A stretch of 64,000 bases of DNA from Onthophagus taurus (GCF_036711975.1 NC_091975.1:312501-376500); one strand, 5' to 3'; counted from the stretch's first letter, positions 13,014 to 25,408 are shown. Program-made: numbers and translations. The notes: generated by a model not told the origin, from the sequence alone.

Positions 13014-13682
13014 TATAATATACAGTGTGTTAATTAATTATCGATCTCCGACAAAGTATGCAACCAATATCACAGTAGTATCACAATTTAAAGTATAAAA
13101 AAGGTCTAACTTTCTGTCCATTTAGGTAGGCTAAATACCGTGTTGCTTATCTTGATTGTCTTCTCACTATTCTAGGACCATGACTCTTCAGGAAGACTAA
13201 TTAAGGATCTTAAATAAAGAGAATTCAACAAAGAAATGTTTATAAGATTTATTTAACATGATTAGAAGAGGTACTACATTATAAGTAGTTATAGAATTCT
13301 AACAATTAATCGACTAGCAATGTAAATAATTTAGCACGATAATTATTACTTACATTTCAACTACATTAAACTTTATACCATATTTTTATGCATTATTTTT
13401 TCAAAATAATTATTAACTATATTATATAGATAAACATCACAACAATATTGTTATATATATCATTAAAATGGGTTACAACTTAATTCAACAATAAAAAAAA
13501 ATATATAGAGGAAATAAAAATAATACTGTATTCTATTTTTGCATGCTTGTTTCCATTAAATACTTTCTTTCGAAAAAACTGAATACATATATTTCAAAAA
13601 ACGATTTAAATTTCCTAGAAATTAACGACATTTTTGGTTTTATTCAATCTGGAATGTAGAAGGAAACCTTCTTGACCAGTTT
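12767..13682. other. Agpat-Rop convergent intergenic remainder
   Basis: AT-rich sequence with no coding potential that I can support. It includes the right side of the outer palindromic repeat up to about 13030, then plain intergenic sequence and probably the 3'UTR of Rop; TTTATT near 13638 would be a minus-strand AATAAA about 40 nt after its stop. Confidence 0.4.
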
Positions 13683-16535
13683 CTAGCCGGATATCGTTGC
13701 TAGATCGCTGAGGAATCCTTCCGGGGTGAGAATATGTGATGATCCCATTATAACCTCCCAGTTTTTCACCGCATTCGTTACTTCATAAGCGCAACGAATT
13801 TCCGAAAAGCTTACCCCGCCGACAATAAAAACAAGCAAACGAGGTACATTTTTTACAGTTGGTAAACTTTTACCTTTTTGCCAATGTCCATAACGAGCAC
13901 TACAAATACATTAATTAGATTGCATTAATTTATATTAAAAATTTACCTAGTTGGTGCATGATATCCAGTGGTTTGAGCCCTTCCAGCTAAAAATGGGAAA
14001 TGTCTATGATCTAATTTATCATCGATACAATCCTCCATTATATCTTTTAAAATCGGAGTCCAACGTGACATTTGATAGGTTTGTTCGGTTATTCGTTCTT
14101 TTCTTGGAACCGTGTAAGGTTTTTTCCTATTTCCCCCCTTCAAAAGAAGTCAAAATAATTAAAATATTACATACATTTTTGATTGAATTTTTTTTTACAT
14201 CACTAATAACATTAACCCCAAGATATTGCAGATTAGCGATGGTTTGTTTATCTTTAATTTGCGCATGAGTGGCTAATTTTGATAAATTCTCATCTGTAAT
14301 TCCATTTTTGGTCATCGCATACAAAGCAATGATCCTCATTTTATCATATTCGTTGGTAATTTTTGGATCTAATAGAATTGGAACGATATTTCTCATATGA
14401 TCTTTGATTTTTTCACCCTCAGCATCCGTTCCCATGGCTAAATCCTGTTCAACTTTACATAATTTATCGACATAACCTTGATAAGCTTTCATACAATCCT
14501 CGGCTAAATGCAAATGAGTCGCATACTTGGATAATTCCTTTTGATATTGCGGCATCTTTTTAATCATTTGCGATAAATCTTTCATGGATTGTTTATCACT
14601 TGCTGTCATTCGTTTTGAATCGGTGAATTTCTTTAAATTTTTCGTAACGCTTTGGGAGACGATTGCGATGTGCTGATGACGCAATTCAACCCAAAGCTCA
14701 TCGTTTTCATCCAATAGAACCTCTTTTACAGATCCTGCTGATGCTTCGTACTTATAAACATCATTTTCAATCGGTAATAAATCGTAAGCCATCGCTTGGA
14801 ATGTTAATTCGTGAAGTAATGGGGAAACACAATCAAAACCTCTATCTAAAATTAATAATTGTGACCGAGCTTTTTCCGGCCCTTCACCCATCGTTGGCTC
14901 ATCAGCTTTATAGGCATCCAATTTCTGTTGAACTAATTGAGCTAGTTCTACATTTCTTTCCCAATCACTAATTAAAATAAAAATACAAAATTTATTTTTT
15001 GTAATGGAAGCTTTTTCTTCGTTTGGATTACCTCCGGTAACGTACAGAAGGATATTCACCAAGTGTTGCACATAAAGTGGCTATTTGTTCCGCCATACGC
15101 TCCATATTAGCGTTTCTTAAGTCAGCAAAACTTGGAGCGTAACTACATTGGAAAGTATCCGGAGAATCCAAGGAGAAAACCTTAAAACAAGAATCATTTC
15201 TTGATTTAAAATAATCATTACGGAGTCGATTTTATATTTAAAAAGCAAGCATTGTGCATAACTACATCAAAAATATAATTATTAGAAAATTATTTTTTAA
15301 TATTTGAACTGTCAAATTGTGACAGTTAAAAAGCCGATAAAGTAGAAAACTATTTTCTAATAATCTAATCTCAACAATTATGATATTAAACTAATATTTG
15401 CAACAATTAAACACACCTGAGATTCATAAGGTAAAAATGCAATGTTGATCTCCTTTAGTGTTTTTATTTTCTTGGCAGCACACGACTTGCAGAGTTCATT
15501 GAATAACTCCTCAGGACACACTTTTTTTAATTAATTGGGGAGGAGCAATCACAACAGAGAATACATAGAGTTTATACACATTTAAAACGATAATAAAAAA
15601 ATGTTTGTGTAAATTATGAGGAGAAACAAAGCATTTTATGTAAATGGACGCTCACAAAAATGTGTTAGTAAAAAAAAACCCCAAAAAAGAAAGTTCAATA
15701 ATAAAATAATATACCTGAGACTCAAATGGAATAAATGCAATGTTGATTTCTTTTAATGTTCTTATAAATTTCCCAACCCTGGATTTACACAATAACTTAA
15801 ACAATGAATCTGGACATGCTGTGAAAAATTATTTGTTTATTCATAAAGAAAATAAAAAATTGTATACAAAAATAATGTTTTTAATTAAATCCCCAAAAAT
15901 CGATTCTTACCTTCTGTGAAGAAAACATGAGCTGCTTTATACATGCATTTCCCATCAAAATCGGCCATTAATGAATGGACAGATTTTTCTGATGGTGTTA
16001 TCAAATAAATTGCTTCCATTGTTAAAGGTTCTCGCTTCTTATGGATATCTTCAACCACTAAAATTTAATTTTAGAATATGAGTACATATTTATCATTTTC
16101 TTACATGTGATTCCTTCCGCTGATATATCATGCATTTTACAACAAGCAGAGACCATTCTCATTGCCAGTTGATCAACGACTAAAACCCTCCATTCAACCC
16201 CATGCCCTGGTGGACCATTTTTCTTGGGCCCTTTATGTTTAATCACTTCATTCATGATTTCTATAAAAAATCAATTTTAAAATTCCCGCTCATGACGTCA
16301 TTACCCCCACCCCTTTTCTGTGAAAATCGATAACATAACCAAATTTATAACCCAATTTTTAACCTATTGAAATAAATTGATCGTTTTTAACGTTATTTTC
16401 TAATAATGTTTATTAATACGATTATTTTTATAAAAGAAAATGATCGTTTTAAACAAGTTTTTTGACGTTTATTGATATCGCGGTTTTGCTCCTCAAACTC
16501 GACTTACTTTGCCCGACTTGGTTTTTCAAAGCCAT
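13683..16535 (-). CDS. Rop: Rop / Unc-18 / Munc18-1 SM protein (syntaxin-binding)
   Basis: Sec1/Munc18 protein that binds syntaxin and SNARE complexes and is needed for synaptic vesicle fusion. Eight coding exons in transcript order: 16508-16535, 16105-16260, 15911-16057, one of two alternative 104-nt exons (15417-15520 or 15715-15818), 15032-15180, 14199-14967, 13947-14137, 13683-13899. Phases agree throughout and give 586 residues, close to the roughly 590-600 of animal Munc18-1. The start MALKNQVGQ sits on a separate 28-nt first exon; the ATG at 16255 is internal. Diagnostic stretches include [55 protein letters not shown] and [14 protein letters not shown]. The gene is convergent with Agpat and head-to-head with G9a. 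No damage is seen. Confidence 0.97.
15417..15520 (-). other. Rop: Rop alternative exon A (proximal)
   Basis: 104-nt exon with acceptor AG at 15521-15522 and donor GT at 15415-15416, same phase as exon B. It encodes (V)[16 protein letters not shown] followed by [18 protein letters not shown]. Acidic EE and the CKSCAAK segment distinguish it from exon B, while TLKEINIAF is shared. It lies in domain 1 of the SM fold, next to the syntaxin-binding surface. Confidence 0.9.
15715..15818 (-). other. Rop: Rop alternative exon B (distal)
   Basis: Second 104-nt exon, 194 nt from exon A, with acceptor AG at 15819-15820 and donor GT at 15713-15714. It encodes (A)[16 protein letters not shown] followed by [18 protein letters not shown]. 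Equal length, equal phase and homologous sequence mean that only one of the two can be used per transcript: including both would add 104 nt and shift the frame. Confidence 0.9.
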
Positions 16536-17214
16536 CGTCGTAAAACGGGTTGTTTAAACTCACACTAAATATAAACGCACTTGGTTTACTGTTGAAAATA
16601 CGATCTAAAATGATAAACACTCGGTGTGGTGGTTGGACGAAACTCCGCAACCTCCGCAACTATGGATTTTTGTATGACTCAACTTCTGGAATATGTCATG
16701 CCCCATTTAAATATTATTTTATTTAAGATAAGTTAAAGTTTTATTTTTTTGCTAAACTTAGTTAGATTCTAAATTAACAATAAAATTACATTAAATTTTT
16801 AATTAGAAAAGAAAGTGCTTCTTTATTCATAGTTCGAATTATTGGCAATAGATGGTGATATAAATATTGATGTTACTTTATCTATTTATTGAAAAATATG
16901 GAGATACTTTTAACTATTTATTATAGTTATTAAATGTTTTAGTGTAATTGAATGATTAAAATAGAAAAATAAAAACACACTAATAAAAAACAGTAAAAAT
17001 TATGAGAAGTCGGTATGGAAGATATCTATTTTCAATCAACCCTTTGAGGATGTTAAAAATAATAATTTCTCTCCTTAAACAAATTCAAACCAAAGATCTT
17101 TCAAAATACCAAAAATCTTTCTGAAAAAAATGTAATTCAAGTTAATTTAACTCTTTAATAAAAAGTAATTCATCTCTTGATTCTATTTGTACAAGAAGTG
17201 ATAACAGCAGTGAA
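16536..17214. promoter_or_regulatory. Shared Rop/G9a head-to-head upstream region
   Basis: 679 bp between the divergent start codons of Rop (-) and G9a (+). It holds both 5'UTRs and promoters. The part next to Rop (about 16540-16680) has more CpG than its surroundings; the rest is AT-rich. The G9a frame has an in-frame stop 23 codons before ATG 17215, supporting that start. Specific core elements were not identified. Confidence 0.5.
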
Positions 17215-20200
17215 ATGGGGGACAAATCGGCTCTTGTAGAAGAAAAATCCGATAAAATAATGATAACGAGAATAATCGGTGAGATGAAGAACAATTTTAA
17301 TAAATCAGAAAATTCCGAAATCGATCTCGATGTAAACTCTTTATCAATTCATGAAGACATTGAAGCCAATCAAATTATCCAAAAAGAAGAAGATAACAGC
17401 GAAAATATTCACGAAAGTGATGATAAGGCAATGAATTTCGATGTGTCGAACATAAACCAATTAAAAAACGACGAAAATTTCACCGAAATTCATCAAGAAA
17501 AATTACAAGTTGAATCACCAAAAGAAAATGTTGAAAAACAAGAAATTGAGGTTAGGAAATTATTAGTTAACTCAAAAGCGAATAATAAAAAGAACACCAA
17601 ACCGATGAATCAAGTATTAAAACGGTCAATTCGACAAAGAAAAAGTAAAGACGGCGAGTCGGTGTTACAAAGTGCGATTTTACGGAAGGAAAAATCTTAT
17701 AATGAACCCGCTCGGTCACAAAGACCCACACGACAATTAAAATTAACCCCGAAAATATTAGAAAATTTAGGACAATTTTCTTCGAACCGAGAGAAAGTTA
17801 AAACCAACAAAAATAATAAACATAAAGTTTTGGATAAATGTTTTAAACGCGTGAAACGAACTAAATTGGATGCTTTTGAAGAAGAAAAGTGTTTTCGGAG
17901 GTCACAAAGAAAATCGACAAGTCGTTTTAAAGAAATTAATCAAGATAATTCTCAAATTAACACAATAGAAAATTCTGAAAACTTTGATGAACCTGATTCA
18001 AATTCAAAGTTATGTTTTTGCACAGAAAAATCAAATATTTATTTATCTACAAATGCAGGGGAAGTTTTTTGTCAAGCTATTGATTGTTTTGAGGATAAAC
18101 AACTTGGTTGTAATAATTTGGTGAATGTAAAAGATACTCCAATGATGAGAACTTCGTGTCGAGTGCCTTTTGGGGTATTTTGCAAAGTTCACACCAACCG
18201 AATGTTGAAACATAATCGATGTCCGTCTTGCGGATTATTTTGCATGCAAGGTAAATTCGTAGAGTGCATAAATAAACATCATTATCACCGATTATGCTCA
18301 AACGCGAACTGTCCTCATTGTGGAGCTCCAACACCAAAACATGACGTGCTGATTACAATGCATTCATCGAAAAATCCTGTTATACTTGATAAACAACGTA
18401 AATTTTAGTACGTATGTACTCAGTTTTAACACCAATTAATCTTTATTAATAATTTTATTTAGTCCTACAGCAAAAATGACCTTTCCAAATAAATTCTTAA
18501 GTGTAACCCGAACCGATAGAGATTCACCTTTACTCGCAATGGATGTTCATGAATACGACATTCGTCCAAGTAATAAAAAGGTGGATGCAGAAACAATTAT
18601 TGATACAATTAAAAAAGGCGATATTGACGAATTGGCCCAAATTTTAGGGTCAAAATTGTTTCAATTGGAAATTTTGTACAATACAACAGGTGAAAATGAT
18701 TCCATTATACATTTTTGTGCAAAAAATGGATATCTCTCTGCTCTACATATGTTTTATTCAATAAATGCTGAATTTGAAATTTTGGATAAAGATCAAAATA
18801 CACCCTTAATGGTTGCTATTATTGCATTTAAAAATGATGTTGTTAAGTATTTAATTAAATCTGGAGCTAGTATTTCTTTTAAGGTAAAACTAACTTCTTA
18901 AAGTTTAAATAGTAAGTTATTTAAAAATTAATTTTAGGGTGTTGATGGAATGACAGCTCTTCATTTATCAGCACAACATGGTAATTTAGTTGCTTGTGAA
19001 TTATTACTACAATCGGCAATAAATAAAAAAGATTATATAAATAAATGTGATGATGGTGGATGGACAGCTTTAGTTTGGGCGTGCGAATATTCCTATTCAG
19101 AAATCGTGTTGTTCTTCTTACGAAAAGGTGCTGATCCTATGGTGCAAGATTTAAAACAAAACGTTGCGTTACATTGGGCAGCTTGTAGCGGTTCTCAAGA
19201 CTGCTTGGGGTTTCTATTAGATTACGGGAGTAACGTTAATTGCGTAAACGTTCAAGGAGACACCCCACTGTAAAAAGTTCTTTTATAAAATGATTTTTTT
19301 TAAGCTATTTTTTTGTAGTCATATTGCAGCACGTGAAGATAAGTACAATGCAGTAATTTTATTACTTCTACGAGAAGGTGATGCTTCGCTTTCAAACAAA
19401 TTAGGTGAAACGCCAATTGATTGTGCTTTAGAAAATGGAGATTGTTTTCGAGCGATTAATTTAAACGTGCAGTTAAGAACCATTTGGTGGAGGCAGCAAA
19501 AAAATAGAATAATCCTTACAAAGTAAGCACCAAATAAACCAATTTTAATGTTAATTAACCCAGAATTTTAGTGATATTACAAATGGTCGGGAATTAAATC
19601 CAATTCAATGCGTCAACCAAGTCGATGGTGATCCCAAACCTGGTGATTTCGTTTACATAACCGATTATTGTTTCACCAGCGATATTAACGTTGACATTAA
19701 AGTAACCTCTTTACATCAATGTACATGTGAAGATGATTGCAATACCGAGTGTATTTGTGCCCAAAATTCTTTAAATCCTTATGATGAAGATGGAAAATTA
19801 GTCGATTTTAATTTTTATGGTAAATATTTTTTTAAAATTTGAGGTTATTTTAATTTTATAAAGTTTAGCAACCTTACGTTACCATAGAAACGATAATGTC
19901 ATCAATCAATTATACAAAACTAACCTCAAACATTAAAAAATTTAATTTTTTTTTGCAGATCCACAACTAATCTTTGAATGTAATAATTTATGTCCTTGTA
20001 ATCAATTAACTTGTTCTAATCGAGTTGTTCAAAAAGGATTAAATTGTCGTTTTCAAGTATACAAAACAGAGTCGAAAGGTTGGGCTGTAAAATCGTTACA
20101 AAAAATCGCAAAAGGTCGCTTTGTTTGCGAGTACATTGGTGAGATCATTGGTGAATTGGAAGCAGATCAACGATCTCAAGATGACTATCTCTTCGATTTA

Positions 20201-20614
20201 GTGGACGATAATAATCGGGATGCAAACGGGTTTTGTATCGATGCGAAACGTTACGGAAATGTGGCGAGATTTTTCAATCACAGCTGCGATGCAAATTTAA
20301 CGCCCGTAAAGGTATTCATTAATCACCAGGACGTTAATTTTCCGAGGATTGCGCTTTTTGCTAATCGGGAAATTCAAGCCGAAGAGGAATTATGGTAAGA
20401 AACAAATAAATAATGTTATAATAATAATTAAAGTAATAATTTTTATAGTTTTGACTATGGAATAAAATATTGGTTAATCAAAAGTAAAAGTTCGACATGC
20501 GAATGTAAAAGCTCTAAATGTCAATACTCGAAGGTGATGATCGAGGAAACTTTGGAGGCGTATCGGGTTCAAATCAACGACGCTGATTTAACAACTATTA
20601 AAAAAATTGATTAA
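17215..20614 (+). CDS. G9a: G9a/EHMT histone H3 lysine-9 methyltransferase
   Basis: Mono/dimethylates H3K9 using S-adenosylmethionine in the nucleus. Exons 17215-18407, 18463-18883, 18938-19269, 19319-19522, 19572-19819, 19959-20394 and 20449-20614 give 999 residues. Order of parts: acidic and lysine-rich disordered N-terminus; cysteine-rich EHMT region (about 264-380, many CxxC pairs); ankyrin repeats (about 420-690, seen as ALHLSAQHG, ALHWAACSG, PLHIAARED); pre-SET with nine cysteines (CTCEDDCNTECIC and CNNLCPCNQLTC); SET with the NHSCDAN signature (Asn906, His907) and FDYG; post-SET CECKSSKC. All catalytic signatures are intact. The first donor is GTACGT rather than the usual GTAAGT; it is chosen because it keeps frame before an in-frame TAG. 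The N-terminus is shorter than in Drosophila G9a. Confidence 0.95.
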
Positions 20615-20824
20615 GGTCAGGTTATTATTATTTCTTTTAATTGTATTTTAAGTTATGTATGTTTTTCGCTGTGATTTTAATCAATTTAAGGTTCAAATGT
20701 AGCATTTAATATCAATATTAAGGAGAAAAAAACCAAAGAATTTTGTTTTCTAAAATACGACTGATTATTGTAAATCTTAAATTAATTTAAATTGTATGTA
20801 GCACAATTTTGGTATATTTTGTGC

Positions 20825-20830
20825 AATAAA
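20825..20830 (+). terminator. G9a polyadenylation signal
   Basis: AATAAA about 210 nt after the G9a stop codon; G9a is convergent with the next gene, whose stop codon is at 21053. Confidence 0.55.
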
Positions 20831-21052
20831 AATGTTTTACAAATATTGAGTTATACAACCAACTTAACGTTGAAGTAAATACAGTTACCACCCTATATTA
20901 TTATTTTATTGAAATGAAAACAACTCAATTTTCTTTATTTTTATTGTTAATTCTTAAGAATAATCCATTAAATTTAATAACTTATCACATTATTTTAAAT
21001 TAATATCTATCCATTCTTATTTTGAACTCAGTTTTATTTATTAAGATTAATT

Positions 21053-21902
21053 TTATGTTGACGTAGGTGAATAAAAATTCATTTCTCTCAATATTTTCCG
21101 TCTTTCGATTAATTTACTCTCAAAATCCGCATCAATGCTTAATTGGGAAGCACTCTTCATTTTGCCTGATAACGTTTGATGTTTTAAATCGCTGGTTTCA
21201 CCTCCATCTTCCTCATTTATAACGCTAACTGATTGCGATAAAGCTCCCTTTTTAAGTAATCCTCCCAAAATCCAACCGCTTTCCATTCCTGTAGACGTTC
21301 CAAAATATCGATTTTTCGATTTTCTTTGACTTTTCGGCGATGAAAGTGGCGAGGATGGTAAGGATTTACTTCCGCGGCGCAATGAGCGATTAAAATTTAA
21401 TGGTTCCGTAGCTGGTTGGTCATCAGAATTTTCTAAAACGTTTTCTACGATTGTTGTTGAAGTTGATGCGGCAGATTTTGAAGTTAATTTTGAGGAATTT
21501 ACCATTTGATGAGCAACTTTTATCACTGATAAACCGCATTCGTCGTTTTTATTTGCTGATTCAATTAGTTTTGTATCGAAATGAGGTAAAATATTTGAGG
21601 ATAATTTTGATATTTGATCTTGTTTTTGTTCTTGTTGTTGTTGGTTTCGCTTAAAACGGGACATATATAAGAAATTATCGTCGGTTTGAGGTGGACTGAA
21701 TGTATTTTGATCTAATAATGTTCTGAAAAATAATTAAAAAAAGTTAGGTTAGGTTTGATGTCAATAATTATTTTGATTGTAAATTTCCATAGCAACTAAA
21801 TTGAGGTTATGTATACCTATCATTGTTATTGATTTTATTCTTCATCCATTGAGGTAAAGACATACCAAATGAAGAAGACAATGATCGACCATCTTCAGCC
21901 AT
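21053..21902 (-). CDS. Putative p33MONOX (KIAA1191)-like protein
   Basis: Two exons, 21817-21902 and 21053-21722, encode 251 residues. The protein is hydrophilic, serine- and lysine-rich, with a Q-rich stretch near residue 55 and a SLPSSPLSSPKS segment, and no membrane segment or signal peptide. I place it near p33MONOX because of the layout: an N-terminal MSLP followed by a D-x-TLxD-x-x-x-x-PP-x-x-D pattern, a central SSPKSQ block, and a C-terminus R-E-M-N-F-Y-S-P-T resembling the vertebrate R-D-L-N-V-L-T-P-T ending. Vertebrate p33MONOX is described as a putative flavin monooxygenase, but no FAD motif is visible here, so I assign no activity. The family call is from recalled pattern only. 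The gene is convergent with G9a. Confidence 0.55.
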
Positions 21903-22507
21903 ATTTCCCTGTTTTTCTCAAATTATTACCTTGATGATGATAAAATTGATAATGTTCATTGCTGCAAAGAAAAATACTCACATGATGTTCACTTAAAAAT
22001 AAATCATTTATTTACTAACGCAAAAAAAAACCATTAAAAAATGAAATGACATTCAACAAGGTCGATTTTATTTAAAGGTTCTACCTGGTAATTATTTAAA
22101 GGTCTGATTCTAACCTAGATTTGGCGTCGTCAGCGGAAATAGAAATTATTTTTCAATCCTATCACTTATATACTCGATCCAATTATCACTTTAACCACTT
22201 CACTAATCTATTTAGTGTTTAATTATTTACAAAGATGTTTTGTAACCTGTTACGATAGAAAATGACGCGTATCGATTAAGTTAAAAAAAAAATTAAACCG
22301 TTTTTATTATGACTCCGTTTGTGGTTATGATTCATAGATGGCGATATACAGTTACCTGTAAACAAATTAAACTCAGCCCCAAAATCAATAGATGTCGCTG
22401 CAATACAAACCCAACCAAAATAAAAGAACCATTTTACTTAATTTTTTTAAGTTTTATTTTCTATAACACTAAATACATCGAATTATTTACCGAAAATTTT
22501 TAATTAA

Positions 22508-22871
22508 TTATTTCGCAGGTGCCATAAGAGCTTCCAATTCTTTAATTTCCTTCTCAGCTCTTTCTTTCCTCTCTATCGCAAGTTTTTCATCACGGATAAC
22601 CTTCTGTTTGGCCTCAATTTCCCTTAAAGCGTTCTCTTTCTTAGTTAATCTGGATTGATGAAAACCGCCATATAAAACTCCGGCGCCCAGTAAGCTCCAT
22701 CTAAAGAACTATTCGCAATTTAATAATCAAAGTCTAAAGTTTGAGGTTAGACTTTTTTGAAGTTATGTAATAACACTCTTTTATAATTTTGAGTTATGTT
22801 TGTGTAAATGATGAATGAAAAATTACCTTGATCACCGGTGAAACACGAACTGGTGCTGGTAAAGCTGACAT
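22508..22871 (-). CDS. ATPsynE: ATP synthase subunit e, mitochondrial
   Basis: Small Fo-sector subunit of the mitochondrial ATP synthase that helps dimerise the complex in the inner membrane. Exons 22827-22871 and 22508-22708 encode 81 residues, the usual insect length. MSALPAPVRVSPVIK is on exon 1; exon 2 starts FFRWSLLGAGVLYGGFHQSR, which contains the single transmembrane helix with its Gly-rich face, followed by a highly charged helical tail (EIEAKQKVIRDEKLAIERKE) and the end LMAPAK. Each exon is shorter than 70 codons, so it is easily missed. It is head-to-head with Gpat4, with 284 bp between the start codons. Confidence 0.93.
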
Positions 22872-23155
22872 TTTATGGACTTTTTAATGAAATTTAGAAA
22901 AAATTGCAAAAGTTTCGACGACAATATGACAGGTGACAGAGTCAATGGTACCAACTCATTTCTAGTATGCAAAAATATCACTAATATTGCGCTTGCGTGA
23001 TGAAGGCCTTTATTTCGATGATAAAATAATCAAATAGGTATGATTAAATGTTGTTTAATACAGTCGTGCATTGAATGTAATCGGATATACTTCATAGTAA
23101 GAAGGTAAATATTAAAATTTTTGATTTATTAAGTTTTAATTTAATTTTTATTAAG
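22872..23155. promoter_or_regulatory. Bidirectional ATPsynE/Gpat4 promoter region
   Basis: 284 bp between divergent start codons, so both transcripts must start within it. It contains GTCAATGGTACC and TGCGCTTGCGTGATG (about 22990) in a less AT-rich patch; no TATA box was seen. Confidence 0.5.
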
Positions 23156-25408
23156 ATGGCAGTCTTAAGATCAAAGAAAATGGCGTTATTGCTGTCAATT
23201 GTAACGGTCGTCGGATCGTTGCTTTTAACGCCTTTTTTAATGTTTTTATTGGCAATAATCTTCTTAGCCTCCATCGGCAAGTCCTTAGGCGTTCGCGAAC
23301 TATATATTAAACTACTGCTTACAATTTTTGAGGTAAGTACACTAAGAAATTGTTTCATAACCTCACTTTTTCCGAATCATCAATATTAAAATTAATAATT
23401 TAAATAAAAAATTCAGAGTGTTTCAATCGACCCTTTGAACTATAAACGAGTGTTATCGTTCAATTGAGTGACTCGATTGTGTAATACACTTAATTAAAAC
23501 GAAAAAAATTAAAAAGTAATCACTAAGGTCGATTTCAAGTTTTTATATATATATATTTTTTGTGATTTAGTATGGTAGAATAAATATTGAAGTTGCACAG
23601 AAACGTAATCGAAAGGAAGAAAGTGAAGATGAAGGTTTCAGTGAAAATTATTCTGATGGGAAAGGAACTTTGGAAAGAACGAGAACACTTTCGCAATCGC
23701 TTCAAAATGGTTTTCCTCCAAATAACCAAAAAAATGGTTTTATTAACCACAATGGAATGTCTTTGATTAGTAGAGATGATAAATTAATTTTAATGCCAGA
23801 ATTGGGACCAACGTTGAAAGATGGTACTGCTGGAAGTGGAGAAGATGAACAATTTAAAGTAAATATAATCCTTTCGATTTCGAGGAAAAAATGTTTTTAT
23901 TTTTAAAGTCTTATCTATTGAATTGATAATTGTTTTTATCTATTTAAAAAAATTGTGTTGAAATGAGTTACTAAGGTTAATTATTTGTTGTTTTTTTTTA
24001 ATGAGGACTTTGGAATTAAGAATTAAATAGGAAATAAATGCAAATTCTAAAATTAAATTAATTTCTTTTTAGGATGAATATAATTTTAATTTGTCGAATT
24101 GTTTTGATTTTATCAAAGCTGGAATGGAGGCGATTATCGAAGATCAAGTAACGTCTCGTTTCGAGGCTGAAGAATTAAAAAATTGGAATTTATTAACGCG
24201 GACGAATCGCCATTATGAGTTCATTTCGTGGCGTTTAACAGTAATTTGGATGTTTGGATTTTTAATTCGTTACTGTTTCTTGTTTCCTTTACGAGTTGTG
24301 ATTTGTTGTTTTGGGGTGAGTAATTTATTAAGTCATAGAAAATAGCTTCATAGAAAAATCTCTATTAAAAAAAAATAATAAAATTGAACGCATGTGGCGC
24401 CATCTGTTGGGGATATTTTGAAATTATTCAGCTAAGAATCGAACCACTAGATTACAGGTTGGATTGGGATTATGACAGATCTGTGATAAAATTGTTTGGC
24501 TTTGTAGTTTTAATGCCAATTTTTTTTTATTTAAGGTGTTATGGTTAACAATTTGCACAGCTTTAGTTGGTTATATTCCTGATGGTCGAATAAAATCATA
24601 TATAATTGAAAAAGTCTCAATAATGTGTTTTGGAATTCTTTCTCGTGCTTTATCTGCAGTCATAACTTATCACAACCCAGAAAATCGCCCAAAGAAAGCA
24701 GGAATTTGTGTTGCTAATCACACATCACCAATTGATGCTTTAGTCTTGATGTGTGATAATTGTTACTCGTTAATTGGACAAACACATGGTGGATTTTTAG
24801 GTATATTGCAGCGTGCTTTGGCTCGAGCTTCGCCCCATATTTGGTTTGAGCGGAGCGAATCTAAAGATCGTCATGCGGTTGCTAAACGTTTACGACAACA
24901 TGTTGAGAACCCAGAGAATCCACCAATTTTAATTTTCCCAGAAGGAACTTGTATTAATAACACGTCGGTGATGCAGTTTAAAAAGGGTAGTTTTGAAGTT
25001 GGTAGTGTTATTTATCCCGTTGCGATTAAATATGATCCAAGATTTGGAGATGCGTTTTGGAATAGTTCTAAATATTCTTATATACCATATTTATATCAAA
25101 TGATGACTTCTTGGGCCATTGTTTGTGAAGTTTGGTATTTACCAAAAATGGAAAAATCGGAAAACGAAAGCGCGATTGAGTTTGCGAATAGAGTTAAAGC
25201 GGAAATTGCTAATCAAGGTGGTTTAGTTGATTTAGTTTGGTAAGATTTATTAATTTTAATTTTTTGGCGTACTAATTTTTATTTATTTAGGGATGGTCAA
25301 TTAAAACGAACAAAACCTAAAAAAGAATGGAAACAGCTTCATCAAGAACAGTTTACAAGGAAATTAAAGAAACATGAAGAATCTGAAATTGAAAAAAAGG
25401 ACGAATAG
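23156..25408 (+). CDS. Gpat4: Glycerol-3-phosphate acyltransferase, GPAT3/4 type
   Basis: ER enzyme that acylates glycerol-3-phosphate to lysophosphatidic acid, the first committed step of glycerolipid synthesis. Exons 23156-23332, 23571-23858, 24073-24315, 24536-25239 and 25291-25408 give 509 residues. An N-terminal membrane segment (about residues 8-42) is followed by a disordered polar stretch, two further hydrophobic segments (about 209-255), then the acyltransferase core: NHTSPID (His298, Asp303), FERSESKDR and FPEGTC (370-375). The FPEGTC form, rather than FPEGTR, and QFKKGSFEVG are characteristic of GPAT3/4. A lysine-rich tail ends the protein. It is slightly longer than the vertebrate enzymes (about 430-460) because of the polar insert on exon 2. 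Confidence 0.95.

Noticed and set aside
16058-16255. Rop start at ATG 16253-16255
   Set aside because: An acceptor lies five bases upstream, and a 28-nt first exon with MALKNQVGQ and a good donor restores the conserved N-terminus.
18077-18337. 86-codon minus-strand ORF
   Set aside because: Antisense shadow of the G9a cysteine-rich exon.
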